Of a DNA stretch of 64,000 nucleotides, positions 1 through 9,109 are shown piece after piece. Source of the DNA: Streptomyces sp. LUP47B (GTDB taxonomy: Bacteria; Actinomycetota; Actinomycetes; Streptomycetales; Streptomycetaceae); NCBI RefSeq assembly GCF_001746295.1, contig NZ_MJAH01000021.1, forward strand, positions 1 through 64,000, given 5' to 3'. Under the pieces are notes generated by a model. That model was not told the origin of the DNA. It was given only the letters and a program-made list of their open reading frames with translations, and did not search any database. Positions within the stretch are counted from its first letter, which is position 1. Every line of letters begins with the position of its first letter. The position numbers were made by a program, and so were the translations under genes.

Positions 1-285
1 GGCGGCCTGAGCCGGAGCGGTGGGGGCCGGTGCGGCCGCGGCCGCGGTGGTGGTCTCCGCGGCCCCCGCGGCCGCGGTACCCGCCGCAGCCGGAGCGGCG
101 GCCCCCGACTTGTAGTCGGCGAAGAAGTCCCACCAGGCACGGTCTACCGAATTCGGGTCCTGGAGGTACTGCTGATAGATCTCGTCGACGAGCCACTCGT
201 TCGGGCCGAACGCGGCAGCGGGGTTCTTGCCCGCATGGTCTGCGTCGGTCGAGATGCTCGAGTTACTGGGGGACTGTGGCGACAC
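1..285 (-). CDS. kgd: 2-oxoglutarate dehydrogenase E1 (Kgd/SucA type), N-terminus only
   Basis: Partial gene running off the left edge; the first 95 codons are visible. The translation from GTG (283-285) starts VSPQSPSNSSISTDADHAGK and continues with GPNEWLVDEIYQQYLQDPNS and AWWDFFADYKSG, which is the characteristic N-terminal segment of actinobacterial multifunctional 2-oxoglutarate decarboxylase/dehydrogenase E1o proteins of the TCA cycle. It then enters an Ala/Pro-rich linker, as expected before the succinyltransferase-like domain. The catalytic regions lie outside the window. The gene points leftwards; nothing else shares its promoter region at 286-579, in which no convincing promoter was found. 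Confidence 0.9.
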   Translation of the reverse strand, partial: MSPQSPSNSSISTDADHAGKNPAAAFGPNEWLVDEIYQQYLQDPNSVDRAWWDFFADYKSGAAAPAAAGTAAAGAAETTTAAAAAPAPTAPAQAA

Positions 286-579
286 GGCGGCAACCGCCCT
301 CTTCCGCTTCTCACAAGGTGATGGACAGCGGAAATAAAGGCTACGCCCCCAAGACCGTGAAGGTCAGGCCGGGCCGGTCCATCGTCGTGTAAGTCACATC
401 AAACAGCGGGTTTCAGGGGTGGAAATGGCGGGAAACAAGCGTAGTTCCGCTGCGGGAGTCCACGTGAGGGAAGCGCCGGGCGGGGCCGTGCGCGACGGTG
501 GCGCGGCCCTCTGCCTGATCACACGTGTCCGTCGGCGCGGAACAGAGATGGATCTTGTGGCTCCGCTTCGAACTTTACG

Positions 580-1686
580 TCAACTTGGCAGAGATGGAAG
601 TCCTGGAAGGGTGACAAGGATCCGGCAGCCCCGATCGGATTCGGCCACTCCGATCCGGCCGCCGTGCAGATCCACCGCCCAGCGGGCGATCGCGAGCCCG
701 AGCCCGGTGCCGCCGTCACTGCCCGGCCCGTGCGGGCGCCTGACCTGACCGCGGTTGAACCGCTCGAAGACGCGGTGCCACTCCGAGCGCGGAATGCCGG
801 GGCCCTCGTCGAGCACCTCCAGCTCGAGCGACTCCGGCAGGGACCCGCGCCGCGCCTTGACCGTCACCCGGCCGTGCGCCGGGCTGTGCTTGACCGCGTT
901 GTCGATGAGGTTGGCGACGACCTGGTGGATGCGCTCCGGGTCGGCGTGCGCGGTGAGCTCCGGCGGGGACACGTCGAGGTGCAGATGGACGTCGTTGCGG
1001 GTGTGGCTGCCGGACCCGGAGGCGATGCCCGCGCGCGCGGTGGCGACCATGTTGGCCTCCTTCAGCACGCCCGACAGGTACGGCCACACCTCGAAACGGC
1101 GCTTTTTCAGCGGTACGACGCCGTTGTCGAGCCGGGACAGGTCCAGCAGCGTCTCCACCAGCCGGCCGAGCCGCTCGGTCTGCTTCAGGGCCGTGCGCAT
1201 GGTCTCGGGGTCGGCCTGGGTGACCCCGTCGACGATGTTCTCCAGCACCGCGCGCAGGCCCGCGATGGGCGTGCGCAGCTCATGGGAGACATTTGCCACA
1301 AGTTCCTTGCGCTGGCGTTCCTGGGCCTCCAGGTCGTCCGCCATACGGTTGATCGTCTGGGCCAGGTCGCCCAGCTCGTCCCGCCGGTTCTCGCGCACCC
1401 GGCGGGTGTAGTCGCCGTGCGAGATGGACCGGGCGACCGCGTTCATGTCGTCCAGCGGCGCGGTGAGCGAATGCGCCACGAACTGCGTAATGAGCAGTGT
1501 GGCGATCATCGAGAAGACCGTGATGAAGCGCAGCTCCGTCGCCGTGCGCATCGCGATCATCATCAGCCCGGTCGTGATGAGGACCGCGATGACGACCAGG
1601 GCACCCAGCTTCGTCTTGATCGAGAACGGGCTTACGCCGCCCCAGGGTTCCTTGGGGCTTCTCCGGCCGGCCGGACCCTCGCTCAT
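580..1686 (-). CDS. Two-component sensor histidine kinase
   Basis: A 368-residue membrane sensor kinase. Two hydrophobic segments (about residues 28-46 and 54-73) enclose almost no external loop, so it probably senses within the membrane or cytoplasm. A HAMP-like linker follows, then the H-box ANVSHELRTP with phosphoacceptor His135, the N-box NLIDNAVKHS, the G1 box DEGPGIP and the G2 box GGTGLGLAIA. The ATG (1684-1686) overlaps the TGA of the upstream response regulator gene by four bases (ATGA), implying translational coupling, so the regulator is the likely phosphorylation partner. The pair lies directly upstream of kgd on the same strand, separated by about 300 bp. The signal sensed cannot be read from the sequence. 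Confidence 0.92.
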   Translation of the reverse strand: MSEGPAGRRSPKEPWGGVSPFSIKTKLGALVVIAVLITTGLMMIAMRTATELRFITVFSMIATLLITQFVAHSLTAPLDDMNAVARSISHGDYTRRVRENRRDELGDLAQTINRMADDLEAQERQRKELVANVSHELRTPIAGLRAVLENIVDGVTQADPETMRTALKQTERLGRLVETLLDLSRLDNGVVPLKKRRFEVWPYLSGVLKEANMVATARAGIASGSGSHTRNDVHLHLDVSPPELTAHADPERIHQVVANLIDNAVKHSPAHGRVTVKARRGSLPESLELEVLDEGPGIPRSEWHRVFERFNRGQVRRPHGPGSDGGTGLGLAIARWAVDLHGGRIGVAESDRGCRILVTLPGLPSLPS

Positions 1687-2453
1687 GGCGTCGGCGTCTC
1701 CAGGGCGTAGCCCACGCCGTGCACCGTGCGGATCCGCTCGGCGCCGATCTTCCGGCGCAGTGCCTTGATGTGGCTGTCGACCGTGCGGGTGCCGGAGGCG
1801 TCCGCCCAGTCCCACACCTCGGCCAGCAGCTGCTCACGGGAGAGCACCGCGCGCGGGGTGTTCGCCAGGCACACCAGCAGGTCGAACTCGGTGGGCGTCA
1901 GGTGCACGTCCTCCGAGCGCACCCGTACCCGACGCTGCGCGTGGTCGATCTCCAGCTCGCCGAGCCGGAGAATGCCGGACCGGGGCGTCGCGGCGGCCAG
2001 TGCGGCCCGCTCGACCCGCCGCAGCAGGACGTGCACGCGCGCGGCCAGCTCGCGCATCGAGAACGGCTTGGTCATGTAGTCGTCGGCGCCGACGCCGAGC
2101 CCGACCAGCATGTCGGTCTCGTCGTCCCGCGCGGTGAGCATCATCACCGGCACCGGACGGGCGGCCTGCACACGGCGGCAGACCTCGAGACCGTCGAAGC
2201 CGGGCAGCATGATGTCGAGGATCAGCAGGTCCGGCTGCCAGGCCTCTGCCGTGTCCACCGCCGACGGACCGTCGACCGCCGTTTGCACGAGGAATCCCTC
2301 GGCGCGCAGGCGGGTCGCGATGGCGTCGACGATCGTCGGATCGTCCTCGACGACCAGAACCCGGCGCTGTGCGCCCGGAGTGGCCGTCGTGCCGTTGTGG
2401 GAGGTGTGTGTCTGCTCCATCGCCCGCCCCTGGGGAGTGCTTTCCGGAACCAT
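1683..2453 (-). CDS. OmpR/PhoB-family response regulator
   Basis: Receiver domain (about residues 30-145) with acidic pocket VVEDD, phosphoacceptor Asp80 in LILDIMLPG and Lys129 in YMTKPF, followed by a winged-helix DNA-binding domain containing LTPTEFDLLVCLA and SGTRTVDSHIKALRRKIG. It therefore belongs to the OmpR/PhoB class. It is cotranscribed with the downstream kinase through an ATGA overlap. Two starts are possible: ATG 2451-2453 with AAGGA about 10 bases upstream, or ATG 2418-2420 (MEQTHTSHN) with AGGGG about 7 bases upstream; the longer form is given. Target genes are unknown. The linkage to kgd could reflect control of central metabolism, but nothing in the sequence proves it. Confidence 0.92.
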   Translation of the reverse strand: MVPESTPQGRAMEQTHTSHNGTTATPGAQRRVLVVEDDPTIVDAIATRLRAEGFLVQTAVDGPSAVDTAEAWQPDLLILDIMLPGFDGLEVCRRVQAARPVPVMMLTARDDETDMLVGLGVGADDYMTKPFSMRELAARVHVLLRRVERAALAAATPRSGILRLGELEIDHAQRRVRVRSEDVHLTPTEFDLLVCLANTPRAVLSREQLLAEVWDWADASGTRTVDSHIKALRRKIGAERIRTVHGVGYALETPTP

Positions 2454-2543
2454 GTGGGGTGATTCCTTGTCTGCGCATGACTGCGATTGACGCTTGAATG
2501 ATCGGCGTAGGGAAGCAGAGTACGGGGAGTCATCACCCCTTTG

Positions 2544-3221
2544 CTATCCAGGTCGGACGGCGAGATGCACGACGTCCGGTACGCCCCGGGCAACGGGGAT
2601 CTCCTCGGTACGTACCTGCTGGAACCCGGCATTTGATAGGGATCCCTCAAATTCCGCAGAGGGTTTCGCCGACCACACGGCCAGTACCCCGCCCGGCTTC
2701 AACACCCTTGCGCAGCTTGTGAGTCCGGTACGCGCGTAGAGCCCGTGGTTGCCGTCCGTGACCGTCCAGTCGGGGCCGTTGTCGATGTCGAGGCACAGCG
2801 CATCAAAAGTGGCGCATGTCTCATTGACGAATCCGACTAGATCCGTTTCCAGAATCTTCGTCCGGGGATCGGCGAGCGCCTCGGCCGAGAGGGCCGACAG
2901 CGGGCCCGCGCGGTGCCAGTCGACGATCGCCGGTTCCCGCTCGACGACCGTGATCCGCCCCCAGCGCGGGTTCGCGGCCGCGTGTGCGAGCGAGAAGCCG
3001 ACGCCGAGGCCGCCGATGAGGACGTGTGGGGCGGGGCGGTCGTCGAGGGCGGCGAGCGCCGCGTCGACGAGCATCCGCTCCGAGCGTCCGTCGGAGGTGT
3101 CCATCAGGAAGCAGCCGTTGGCGATGATCTGGAGCAACTCGCCGTGGCGCCGGAGAACCACCTCCCCGTAGGGGCCCTCGCGACGGTCCAGGACTTCGGG
3201 AATGTCGTACGAGGTGGGCAT
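2544..3221 (-). CDS. Spermidine synthase-like SAM-dependent methyltransferase-fold protein
   Basis: A 225-residue Rossmann-fold protein resembling the SpeE/spermine synthase family. The glycine-rich loop VLIGGLGVGFSLAHA matches motif I, VVEREPAIV supplies the acidic residue that normally binds the ribose of the nucleoside, and DALCLDIDNGPDW resembles the conserved aspartate region. It is shorter than true spermidine synthases (about 280-300 residues) and lacks an obvious N-terminal beta domain, so it may bind a nucleoside-type cofactor without making polyamines. It stands alone on the minus strand, divergent from the rhomboid-like gene. Family assignment is firmer than function. Confidence 0.8.
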   Translation of the reverse strand: MPTSYDIPEVLDRREGPYGEVVLRRHGELLQIIANGCFLMDTSDGRSERMLVDAALAALDDRPAPHVLIGGLGVGFSLAHAAANPRWGRITVVEREPAIVDWHRAGPLSALSAEALADPRTKILETDLVGFVNETCATFDALCLDIDNGPDWTVTDGNHGLYARTGLTSCARVLKPGGVLAVWSAKPSAEFEGSLSNAGFQQVRTEEIPVARGVPDVVHLAVRPG

Positions 3222-3340
3222 CGGCCCATCCTGGCAGGTACGGAGTCCGGGGCGGAACTTCTTGAGAAGTCACTGTGAATGGGGGGTGAGGTGGCGCAGG
3301 TCACAGACAGGGGGCGGGTCGGACGCGAAGGCTGGGGTGA

Positions 3341-4165
3341 GTGAAACGGAAGGAGCAGCTCACCTTGGAACGGACCGTGCCTGCCACTCCTTCCGACGAC
3401 GCGCCCTCCCCTGTGCCGGTGGCGGGACTGCTCGACGGGTTGCCCCGGCAGCGGGAACGCTGCGGGACGGGTGCCGCCGAGACTCCCGTGACATCTCTGG
3501 CAACGGCCGTTCCGGACACCCGACTTCGCGTCCTCCGCCTCCGGCGGCTGTTCCCCGCCCCGGTCGGGACCCCGTTCACCTTCTTCTACGGCGCCGTCCT
3601 GACCGTCGTCTCGCTCGTCGCCGCGCAGCTGGACCCCGCCCTCGTGCACACCCTGCACCAGGGCTCCAGCACCGATGTCGCCCACCTCGTGCGGACGCCC
3701 GTACTGGTGCTGGTCGCCAGCGCGTTGTGGATCGCGGGCGGGATCCTCTCGCCGTACGCCGTTGCCCTGCTGTTCGTCCTCACCGCGCTGGAGCGGCGGA
3801 TCGGTGGGATGCGCACGGCCGGTGTCTTCCTGCTCGGGCATATCGGCGCGACCCTCGCCACCGAGGTCCCCATAGGCCTCGCGGTCCTGGTCGGGCATCT
3901 GCCCGCCAGCTCACTGCACCGTCTCGACTACGGGGTCAGCTTCGGCGTCGCCGCGAGCCTCGGTGCGCTGGCGGGGCTGCTCGGGCCGTGGCTGCGCCGG
4001 CCGTTGCTCGCCGTGTTCGCCTGGATGCTGGTGACGGACCTGATCGCGTTCACCGACCCGATGACCGACTGGGGCCATCTGATCGCCCTGACGATCGGCG
4101 TCGCGACCTGGCCGGCGGTACGGCGGTGGCACCGTGCACGTCAGCCCCTCGCGGACAGGTCCTAG
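3341..4165 (+). CDS. Rhomboid-like integral membrane protein
   Basis: A 274-residue protein with a soluble N-terminal stretch of about 80 residues and then six or so hydrophobic segments starting at TPFTFFYGAVLTVVSLVAA. Features such as LERRIGGMRTAGVFLLGHIGATLATE and DYGVSFGVAASLGALAG fit the rhomboid-like membrane proteins common in Streptomyces. The canonical rhomboid catalytic GxSG motif is not evident: the equivalent position reads VSFGVAAS. Proteolytic activity is therefore doubtful and a pseudoprotease is possible. It is divergent from the SpeE-like gene and convergent with the acetyltransferase at 4174, leaving only eight bases between stop codons. Confidence 0.75.
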   Translation: MKRKEQLTLERTVPATPSDDAPSPVPVAGLLDGLPRQRERCGTGAAETPVTSLATAVPDTRLRVLRLRRLFPAPVGTPFTFFYGAVLTVVSLVAAQLDPALVHTLHQGSSTDVAHLVRTPVLVLVASALWIAGGILSPYAVALLFVLTALERRIGGMRTAGVFLLGHIGATLATEVPIGLAVLVGHLPASSLHRLDYGVSFGVAASLGALAGLLGPWLRRPLLAVFAWMLVTDLIAFTDPMTDWGHLIALTIGVATWPAVRRWHRARQPLADRS

Positions 4166-4173
4166 GCACGGTC

Positions 4174-4974
4174 TCAGCGAACCGCGGGCGTCCAGACGTA
4201 CGGCGTCGTCGTGGTCACCGCGTGCATGCCGAGCCTGCGCAGGATGGGCGCGCTGTCGTCGGACGCGTCCACGTGCAGATAGGTGACGCCTCGGGAGACG
4301 GCGAGAGCGGCGCGTACGGCGACCAGGGCGCGGTAGATGCCCCTGCCCCGCCACTCGGCGAGCGTGGATCCGCCCCACAGGCTCGCGAACCCGGTGCCCG
4401 GGCGGAACACCAGCCAGGCGGCGCACACCACTTCGCCGTCCGCCTCGGCGACGTACACCGCGATGTCGTCCGGCGCGGTGCCGACCCTGCCGATCAGGTC
4501 GTCGGCGAGCCAGCTCCAGTCCTCGCCCCAGACCGCCGACTCCATCGCGGCGATCCGGCGCATGTCCGCGTCCGCCGTGACGCGGCGCACCGTGACGCCT
4601 TCCGGTGGCGCGGGCTGCCACAGGGCCATCTCGGCGGCCCGGCCGACCAGTACCGTCTCCCGCTCCTCGGGCACGAAACCGGCCGCGCGGAGTCGTTCGG
4701 TGAGGTCGGCCGGGGTGTCGTGGGAGCGGGTCTTCCATTCGACGGCCTCGCCGCGTGCCGCGAAGAAGTCACGCTGCCGCGCGATGAGTTCGTCGAGCGC
4801 GCCGCCGTCGACACCGAGGTCGCGCGGCCCGCTCACCAGCCCGCGGAACTGGCCGACGGTCCTGAGCAGCGGCCCGTCCTGCTCGTACGTCACCCCCGCG
4901 GGCGGGGTCGGGGGAGCGCCGCGCATCTGGTCGTCGTAGGCGGAGAGGAGGGGCTGCATGTCCGCGGTGGTCAT
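4174..4974 (-). CDS. GNAT-family N-acetyltransferase
   Basis: A 266-residue protein whose C-terminal half is a GCN5-related acetyltransferase domain: VAEADGEVVCAAWLVFRPG is the central beta strand pair and GSTLAEWRGRGIYRALVAVR is the acetyl-CoA pyrophosphate-binding motif A (R/QxxGxG/A type). The N-terminal half may form a second degenerate GNAT-like domain, as in tandem GNAT proteins. The start ATG (4972-4974) overlaps the TGA of the upstream acetyltransferase gene by four bases. Substrate unknown. Confidence 0.85.
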   Translation of the reverse strand: MTTADMQPLLSAYDDQMRGAPPTPPAGVTYEQDGPLLRTVGQFRGLVSGPRDLGVDGGALDELIARQRDFFAARGEAVEWKTRSHDTPADLTERLRAAGFVPEERETVLVGRAAEMALWQPAPPEGVTVRRVTADADMRRIAAMESAVWGEDWSWLADDLIGRVGTAPDDIAVYVAEADGEVVCAAWLVFRPGTGFASLWGGSTLAEWRGRGIYRALVAVRAALAVSRGVTYLHVDASDDSAPILRRLGMHAVTTTTPYVWTPAVR

Positions 4975-5656
4975 GGTGGTTCGTTCCCCCGGTCGTCTCG
5001 GTTGTCTCGGTGGTCCAGGTCATTCGGGTCGTCGCCCCGCACGCGCGCGTGGAGGTGCTGGTCGTGCCGGCCGTCCGAGTGGAGGAGGGCGTGGCGCATG
5101 GTGCCCTCCAGTGGGAAGCCGGCCTTCTCCGCCACGCGGCAGGAGGACTCGTTGGCGACGGCGTGGCAGAGGGTGAGGCGGTGCAGGCCGAGATCGTGCA
5201 GCGCCCAGTCGGTGAGCCGACGGGTGGCCTCGACGGCGATGCCGATGCCGCGGCCGGCGGGCAGCACCCAGTAGGCGATCTCGGCGTGGCCCCGGTCGAG
5301 GTCGACGTCGATCCAGGCGGCGAGGCCGAGGATGTCGCCGGGGCGGGGGTTCTGGGCGTGCTCGTCCCGCGGACCGGCGGCGGGGCCGATGCCGGTGCTC
5401 TTCGGGACGCCCGCCCCTTGGCCCCCGCGTTCTCCCGCGCAACTGCCCACACCGCCGCCGTCTCCCTCTCCCACCGCTCCCGCATCCGCCCGATACGCGC
5501 GCGTGCCTCGTCCTCGGTCAGTGTCGGCAGCAGGTTCCAGCGACTGATGGCCGGATCGTGGCTCGCGGCCACCAGGGCATCGGCGTCCGTCATGCGCCAG
5601 GGCCGGAGTTCCAGGCCGCCGGGAAGAGCCAGGACCGGCTGGACGTTGTCCGCCAT
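4971..5656 (-). pseudogene. RimJ/RimL-type acetyltransferase, frameshifted
   Basis: The N-terminal part reads MADNVQPVLALPGGLELRPW, then SHDPAISRWN and WAVARENAG, typical of ribosomal-protein or antibiotic GNAT acetyltransferases. The C-terminal part, in a frame shifted by one base, reads GLAAWIDVDLDRGHAEIAYW, WVLPAGRGIGIAVEATRRL (acetyl-CoA-binding loop) and ANESSCRVAEKAGFPLEGTM, the classic RimJ/RimL ending. Adding one C at the C run 5422-5426 would restore a single frame (ENAGGQGAGVPKS). So either the gene has a one-base deletion or the sequence has an error. Its stop is coupled by ATGA to the next acetyltransferase, suggesting an originally functional two-gene operon. Confidence 0.72.
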
Positions 5657-5759
5657 GCGGCCGGCGGGAACCACCGGAAGTATCGGGGCGATCACCGGCG
5701 CAGCATGACAGAGGCCGTCCCCCGTCGCCTCCGGGTTTTCCGCGGGCGGCGACGGACGG

Positions 5760-6416
5760 TCACCCGGCGTTCGGCCCCACGAACTTCGCACTGGTGAGCG
5801 GAGCCTCCACATGCCAGCCCAGAGACTCGTACAGCCCCCGCCCCGCCGGTGTTCCCACGAGGACGCCGGTCTCGGCACCCGTGTCGGCCGCGACGGCCTG
5901 GAGCGTGCGCATGACGACGCTGCCCAGGCCCCGGCGCCGATGGGCGGCCGCGGTCTCGATCTGGTCGAAGACGGCGGTCGCGCCGGTCGGGGCGACCTGA
6001 CCGCGCGCCGCGAGGGAACCGTCGGGCGCGGCGACGAGGACGCGTGTGACGCCGCCGACGGACCAGGTGCGCAGCCGGTATCCGTCGGGAGCGGCGGTCC
6101 CTCGCGCCGGCGTGGTCAGCGGGACCGTCATCAGGTAACCCGGCTCGGGATCCACCCACCAGCCCTCGTCCAGCCAGGGCCTGACCACCTCCGGGTCCTG
6201 GAACACCTTGAGCCACACCCCGGCCCCCGTCACCCCGCCCGCCACCTTGCGCACGACCCCCTCGTCCACGTCGTCGCCCAGCGCGTCGAACACATGCCGC
6301 GACACCTGCGCGAGCTGCCCCACGTCGACGGTGAACCCCCACGGCTCACGCTCCGGCGTCGCCGCCCCGCGGGACACGACCCAGCCCGTCACCCACGCCT
6401 GTACGACTCTGTCCAT
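5760..6416 (-). CDS. GNAT-family N-acetyltransferase
   Basis: A 218-residue protein with an acetyl-CoA-binding motif in the C-terminal half: FDQIETAAAHRRRGLGSVVM followed by TGVLVGTPAGRGLYESLGW. The ATG at 6414-6416 (MDRVVQAWVTGW) is chosen because AGGGGGA sits five to ten bases upstream; an in-frame extension to 6572 would overlap the lon promoter region and lacks a ribosome site. It is the third acetyltransferase gene within 2.3 kb, all on the minus strand, but separated from the other two by about 100 bp. Divergent from lon. Substrate unknown. Confidence 0.85.
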   Translation of the reverse strand: MDRVVQAWVTGWVVSRGAATPEREPWGFTVDVGQLAQVSRHVFDALGDDVDEGVVRKVAGGVTGAGVWLKVFQDPEVVRPWLDEGWWVDPEPGYLMTVPLTTPARGTAAPDGYRLRTWSVGGVTRVLVAAPDGSLAARGQVAPTGATAVFDQIETAAAHRRRGLGSVVMRTLQAVAADTGAETGVLVGTPAGRGLYESLGWHVEAPLTSAKFVGPNAG

Positions 6417-6553
6417 GACATCCCCCTGTAATGGTCTCTTGCGGCATGCGCCTCTTACTGGATGACCATAGGTCCGAGTCCGCGGTTCCGGCAGCCGTGA
6501 TCGCCGACAGCGAACACGCGAAGGGGTCGGGAACATTCGAAGTCCCTGGTGCA

Positions 6554-6572
6554 TTGAGTCGGCATAGCTCAA
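6554..6572 (+). promoter_or_regulatory. HAIR-type inverted repeat (HspR operator) upstream of lon
   Basis: The half-sites TTGAG (6554-6558) and CTCAA (6568-6572) are separated by nine bases. This is the exact spacing of the HAIR consensus CTTGAGT-N7-ACTCAAG bound by the heat-shock repressor HspR, with two deviations at the outer or inner flank positions. lon is a reported member of the HspR/HAIR regulon in Streptomyces. The site lies 22 bases before the lon ATG and just before its AAGGGGAG ribosome site. Confidence 0.75.
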
Positions 6573-6594
6573 CTTGACTGCCTAAGGGGAGATC

Positions 6595-9009
6595 ATGGCT
6601 TCGACGTCCACACCGCTCACCCTGCCCGTGCTGCCGCTCGACGACGAGGTCGTGCTGCCCGGAATGGTGGTTCCGCTGGACCTGAACGACACCGACGTAC
6701 GCGCCGCGGTGGAGGCCGCCCAGGCCGCCGCCCGCTCGGAACCCGGAAAGCCGAAAGTCCTGCTGGTGCCACGCATCGACGGCGAATACGCCGGCACCGG
6801 TGTGCTCGGCACCATCGAGCAGGTCGGGCGGCTGGCCGACGGCGACCCGGGAGCGCTCATTCGCGGCCGGAGCAGGGTGAAGATCGGTGCGGGAACCACC
6901 GGCCCCGGCGCCGCCCTGTGGGTCGAGGGGACCACGGTCGACCAGACCGTCCCCGAACCGCTGCCCGGTCACGTCACCGAACTGGTCAAGGAATACAAGG
7001 CCCTCGCCACCGCCTGGCTGCGCAAGCGCGGCGCCTGGCAGGTCGTCGACCGGGTGCAGGCCATCGACGACGTCTCCACCCTTGCCGACAACTCCGGTTA
7101 CTCGCCGTTCCTGACCACCGAGCAGAAGGTCGAACTGCTGGAGACCGCCGACCCGGTCACCCGCCTCAAGCTCGCCACCCAGCAGCTCCGCGACCACCTC
7201 GCCGAGCAGGACGTCGCCGAGACCATCGCCAAGGACGTCCAGGAGGGCGTCGACAAGCAGCAGCGGGAGTTCCTGCTCCGCCGTCAGCTGGAAGCCGTAC
7301 GCAAGGAACTGCGCGAGCTCAACGGCGAGCAGGAGGGCGAGGAGTCCGACGACTACCGCGCCCGCGTGGAGGCGGCCGACCTGCCCGAGAAGGTGCGGGA
7401 AGCCGCCCTCAAGGAGGTCGACAAGCTGGAGCGGTCCAGCGACCAGTCCCCGGAGGGCTCCTGGATCCGCACCTGGCTGGACACGGTCCTCGAACTGCCG
7501 TGGAACGAACGGACCGAGGACGCGTACGACATCCAGGGCGCCCAGGCGATCCTCGACGCCGAGCACGCGGGTCTCGAGGACGTGAAGGAGCGGATCACCG
7601 AGTACCTGGCGGTGCGCAAGCGCCGTAGCGACCGGGGGCTGGGCGTCGTCGGCGGCCGGCGCGGCGGTGCGGTCCTGGCCCTCGTCGGGCCGCCCGGTGT
7701 CGGCAAGACCAGCCTCGGGGAATCCGTGGCCCACGCCATGGGCCGCAAGTTCGTCCGTGTCGCCCTCGGCGGCGTACGGGACGAGGCGGAGATCCGCGGC
7801 CACCGGCGGACGTACGTCGGCGCGCTGCCCGGCCGGATCGTGCGGGCGATCAAGGAGGCCGGGTCGATGAACCCGGTGGTCCTGCTCGACGAGATCGACA
7901 AGGTGGGCTCCGACTTCCGCGGCGACCCCGCGGCGGCCCTCCTGGAGGTCCTGGACCCGGCGCAGAACCACACCTTCCGCGACCACTACCTGGAGGTCGA
8001 GCTCGATCTGTCGGATGTCGTCTTCCTCGCCACGGCCAACGTGCTGGAGGCGATCCCGGAGGCGCTGCTCGACCGGATGGAGCTGGTCCGGCTCGACGGG
8101 TACACCGAGGACGAGAAGGTCGTCATCGCCCGTGACCACCTGCTCCCGCGTCAGCTGGAGCGGGCGGGGCTCGCCAAGGACGAGGTCGTCATCGACGAGA
8201 GCGCGCTGCGCAAGCTCGCCGGCGAGTACACCCGCGAGGCGGGCGTCCGCACCCTGGAGCGGTCGATCGCGAGGCTGCTGCGCAAGGTGGCGGCCCAGCA
8301 CGAACTGGGCGAGCGGAAGCTGCCGTTCACCGTCACGGACCAGGAGCTGCGCGGTCTGATCGGCCGGCCGCACCACGTGCCCGAGTCGGCCCAGGACCCG
8401 GCGGAGCGCCGTACGGCGGTCCCCGGGGTGGCGACCGGACTCGCGGTCACCGGAGCGGGCGGAGACGTGCTGTTCGTCGAGGCGTCGCTGGCCGACCCGG
8501 AGACGGGCGCGGCGGGTCTGACGCTGACCGGCCAGCTGGGTGACGTGATGAAGGAGAGCGCGCAGATCGCGCTGAGCTTCCTGCGGTCGCGCGGCGCGGA
8601 GCTCGAACTGCCGGTCGGCGACCTGAAGGACCGGGGCGTGCACATCCACTTCCCGGCGGGCGCGGTCCCGAAGGACGGCCCGAGCGCGGGCGTCACCATG
8701 ACGACGGCGCTGGCCTCGCTGCTCTCCGGCCGCCTGGTCCGCACGGACGTGGCGATGACGGGCGAGGTCTCGCTGACCGGCCGGGTCCTGCCGATCGGCG
8801 GCGTGAAGCAGAAGCTGCTCGCCGCGCACCGCGCCGGGGTGACGACCGTCATCATCCCGAAGCGCAACGAGGCCGACCTGGACGACGTCCCGGCGGAGGT
8901 GCTGGACAAGCTCGACGTCCACGCCGTCACCGACGTCCGCCAGGTCCTGGAGCTGGCGCTGTCCCCGGCGACCAACGGGGCGACGCCGGAGGTTCCGGTG
9001 GCGGCGTGA
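6595..9009 (+). CDS. lon: ATP-dependent protease Lon
   Basis: An 804-residue cytoplasmic AAA+ serine protease of normal LonA length. Domain order: N-terminal substrate-binding domain (about 1-210), coiled-coil segment with QQREFLLRRQLEAVRKEL, AAA+ module with Walker A GPPGVGKTSL (about residue 365) and Walker B VVLLDEIDKVG, then the protease domain with Ser697 in DGPSAGVTM and Lys740 in GGVKQKLL, the Ser-Lys dyad 43 residues apart as in E. coli Lon. It degrades misfolded and regulatory proteins. Start ATG has AAGGGGAG six bases upstream. Control by HspR is indicated by the HAIR element in the promoter. It is monocistronic, with a terminator hairpin at 9055-9091. Confidence 0.97.
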   Translation: MASTSTPLTLPVLPLDDEVVLPGMVVPLDLNDTDVRAAVEAAQAAARSEPGKPKVLLVPRIDGEYAGTGVLGTIEQVGRLADGDPGALIRGRSRVKIGAGTTGPGAALWVEGTTVDQTVPEPLPGHVTELVKEYKALATAWLRKRGAWQVVDRVQAIDDVSTLADNSGYSPFLTTEQKVELLETADPVTRLKLATQQLRDHLAEQDVAETIAKDVQEGVDKQQREFLLRRQLEAVRKELRELNGEQEGEESDDYRARVEAADLPEKVREAALKEVDKLERSSDQSPEGSWIRTWLDTVLELPWNERTEDAYDIQGAQAILDAEHAGLEDVKERITEYLAVRKRRSDRGLGVVGGRRGGAVLALVGPPGVGKTSLGESVAHAMGRKFVRVALGGVRDEAEIRGHRRTYVGALPGRIVRAIKEAGSMNPVVLLDEIDKVGSDFRGDPAAALLEVLDPAQNHTFRDHYLEVELDLSDVVFLATANVLEAIPEALLDRMELVRLDGYTEDEKVVIARDHLLPRQLERAGLAKDEVVIDESALRKLAGEYTREAGVRTLERSIARLLRKVAAQHELGERKLPFTVTDQELRGLIGRPHHVPESAQDPAERRTAVPGVATGLAVTGAGGDVLFVEASLADPETGAAGLTLTGQLGDVMKESAQIALSFLRSRGAELELPVGDLKDRGVHIHFPAGAVPKDGPSAGVTMTTALASLLSGRLVRTDVAMTGEVSLTGRVLPIGGVKQKLLAAHRAGVTTVIIPKRNEADLDDVPAEVLDKLDVHAVTDVRQVLELALSPATNGATPEVPVAA

Positions 9010-9054
9010 GGCCGTAGTCCTCAGCGGGCTCGGCCCGCGGCTGCCGGATGAGGT

Positions 9055-9091
9055 GAAGGCCCGGGTTCTCGTGAGGGAGGCCCGGGCCTTC
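9055..9091. terminator. Hairpin between convergent lon and lysozyme genes
   Basis: GAAGGCCCGGG (9055-9065) pairs perfectly with CCCGGGCCTTC (9081-9091) around a 15-base loop. There is no U-tract, as is usual in Streptomyces. Its position between two convergent stop codons suits bidirectional termination. Confidence 0.7.
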
Positions 9092-9109
9092 GCCGTATGC
9101 CGGGGTGGG

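Noticed and set aside
6346..8922. Long minus-strand reading frame opposite lon
   Set aside because: It is the antisense shadow of lon, has no family features, and GC-rich codon bias explains its length.
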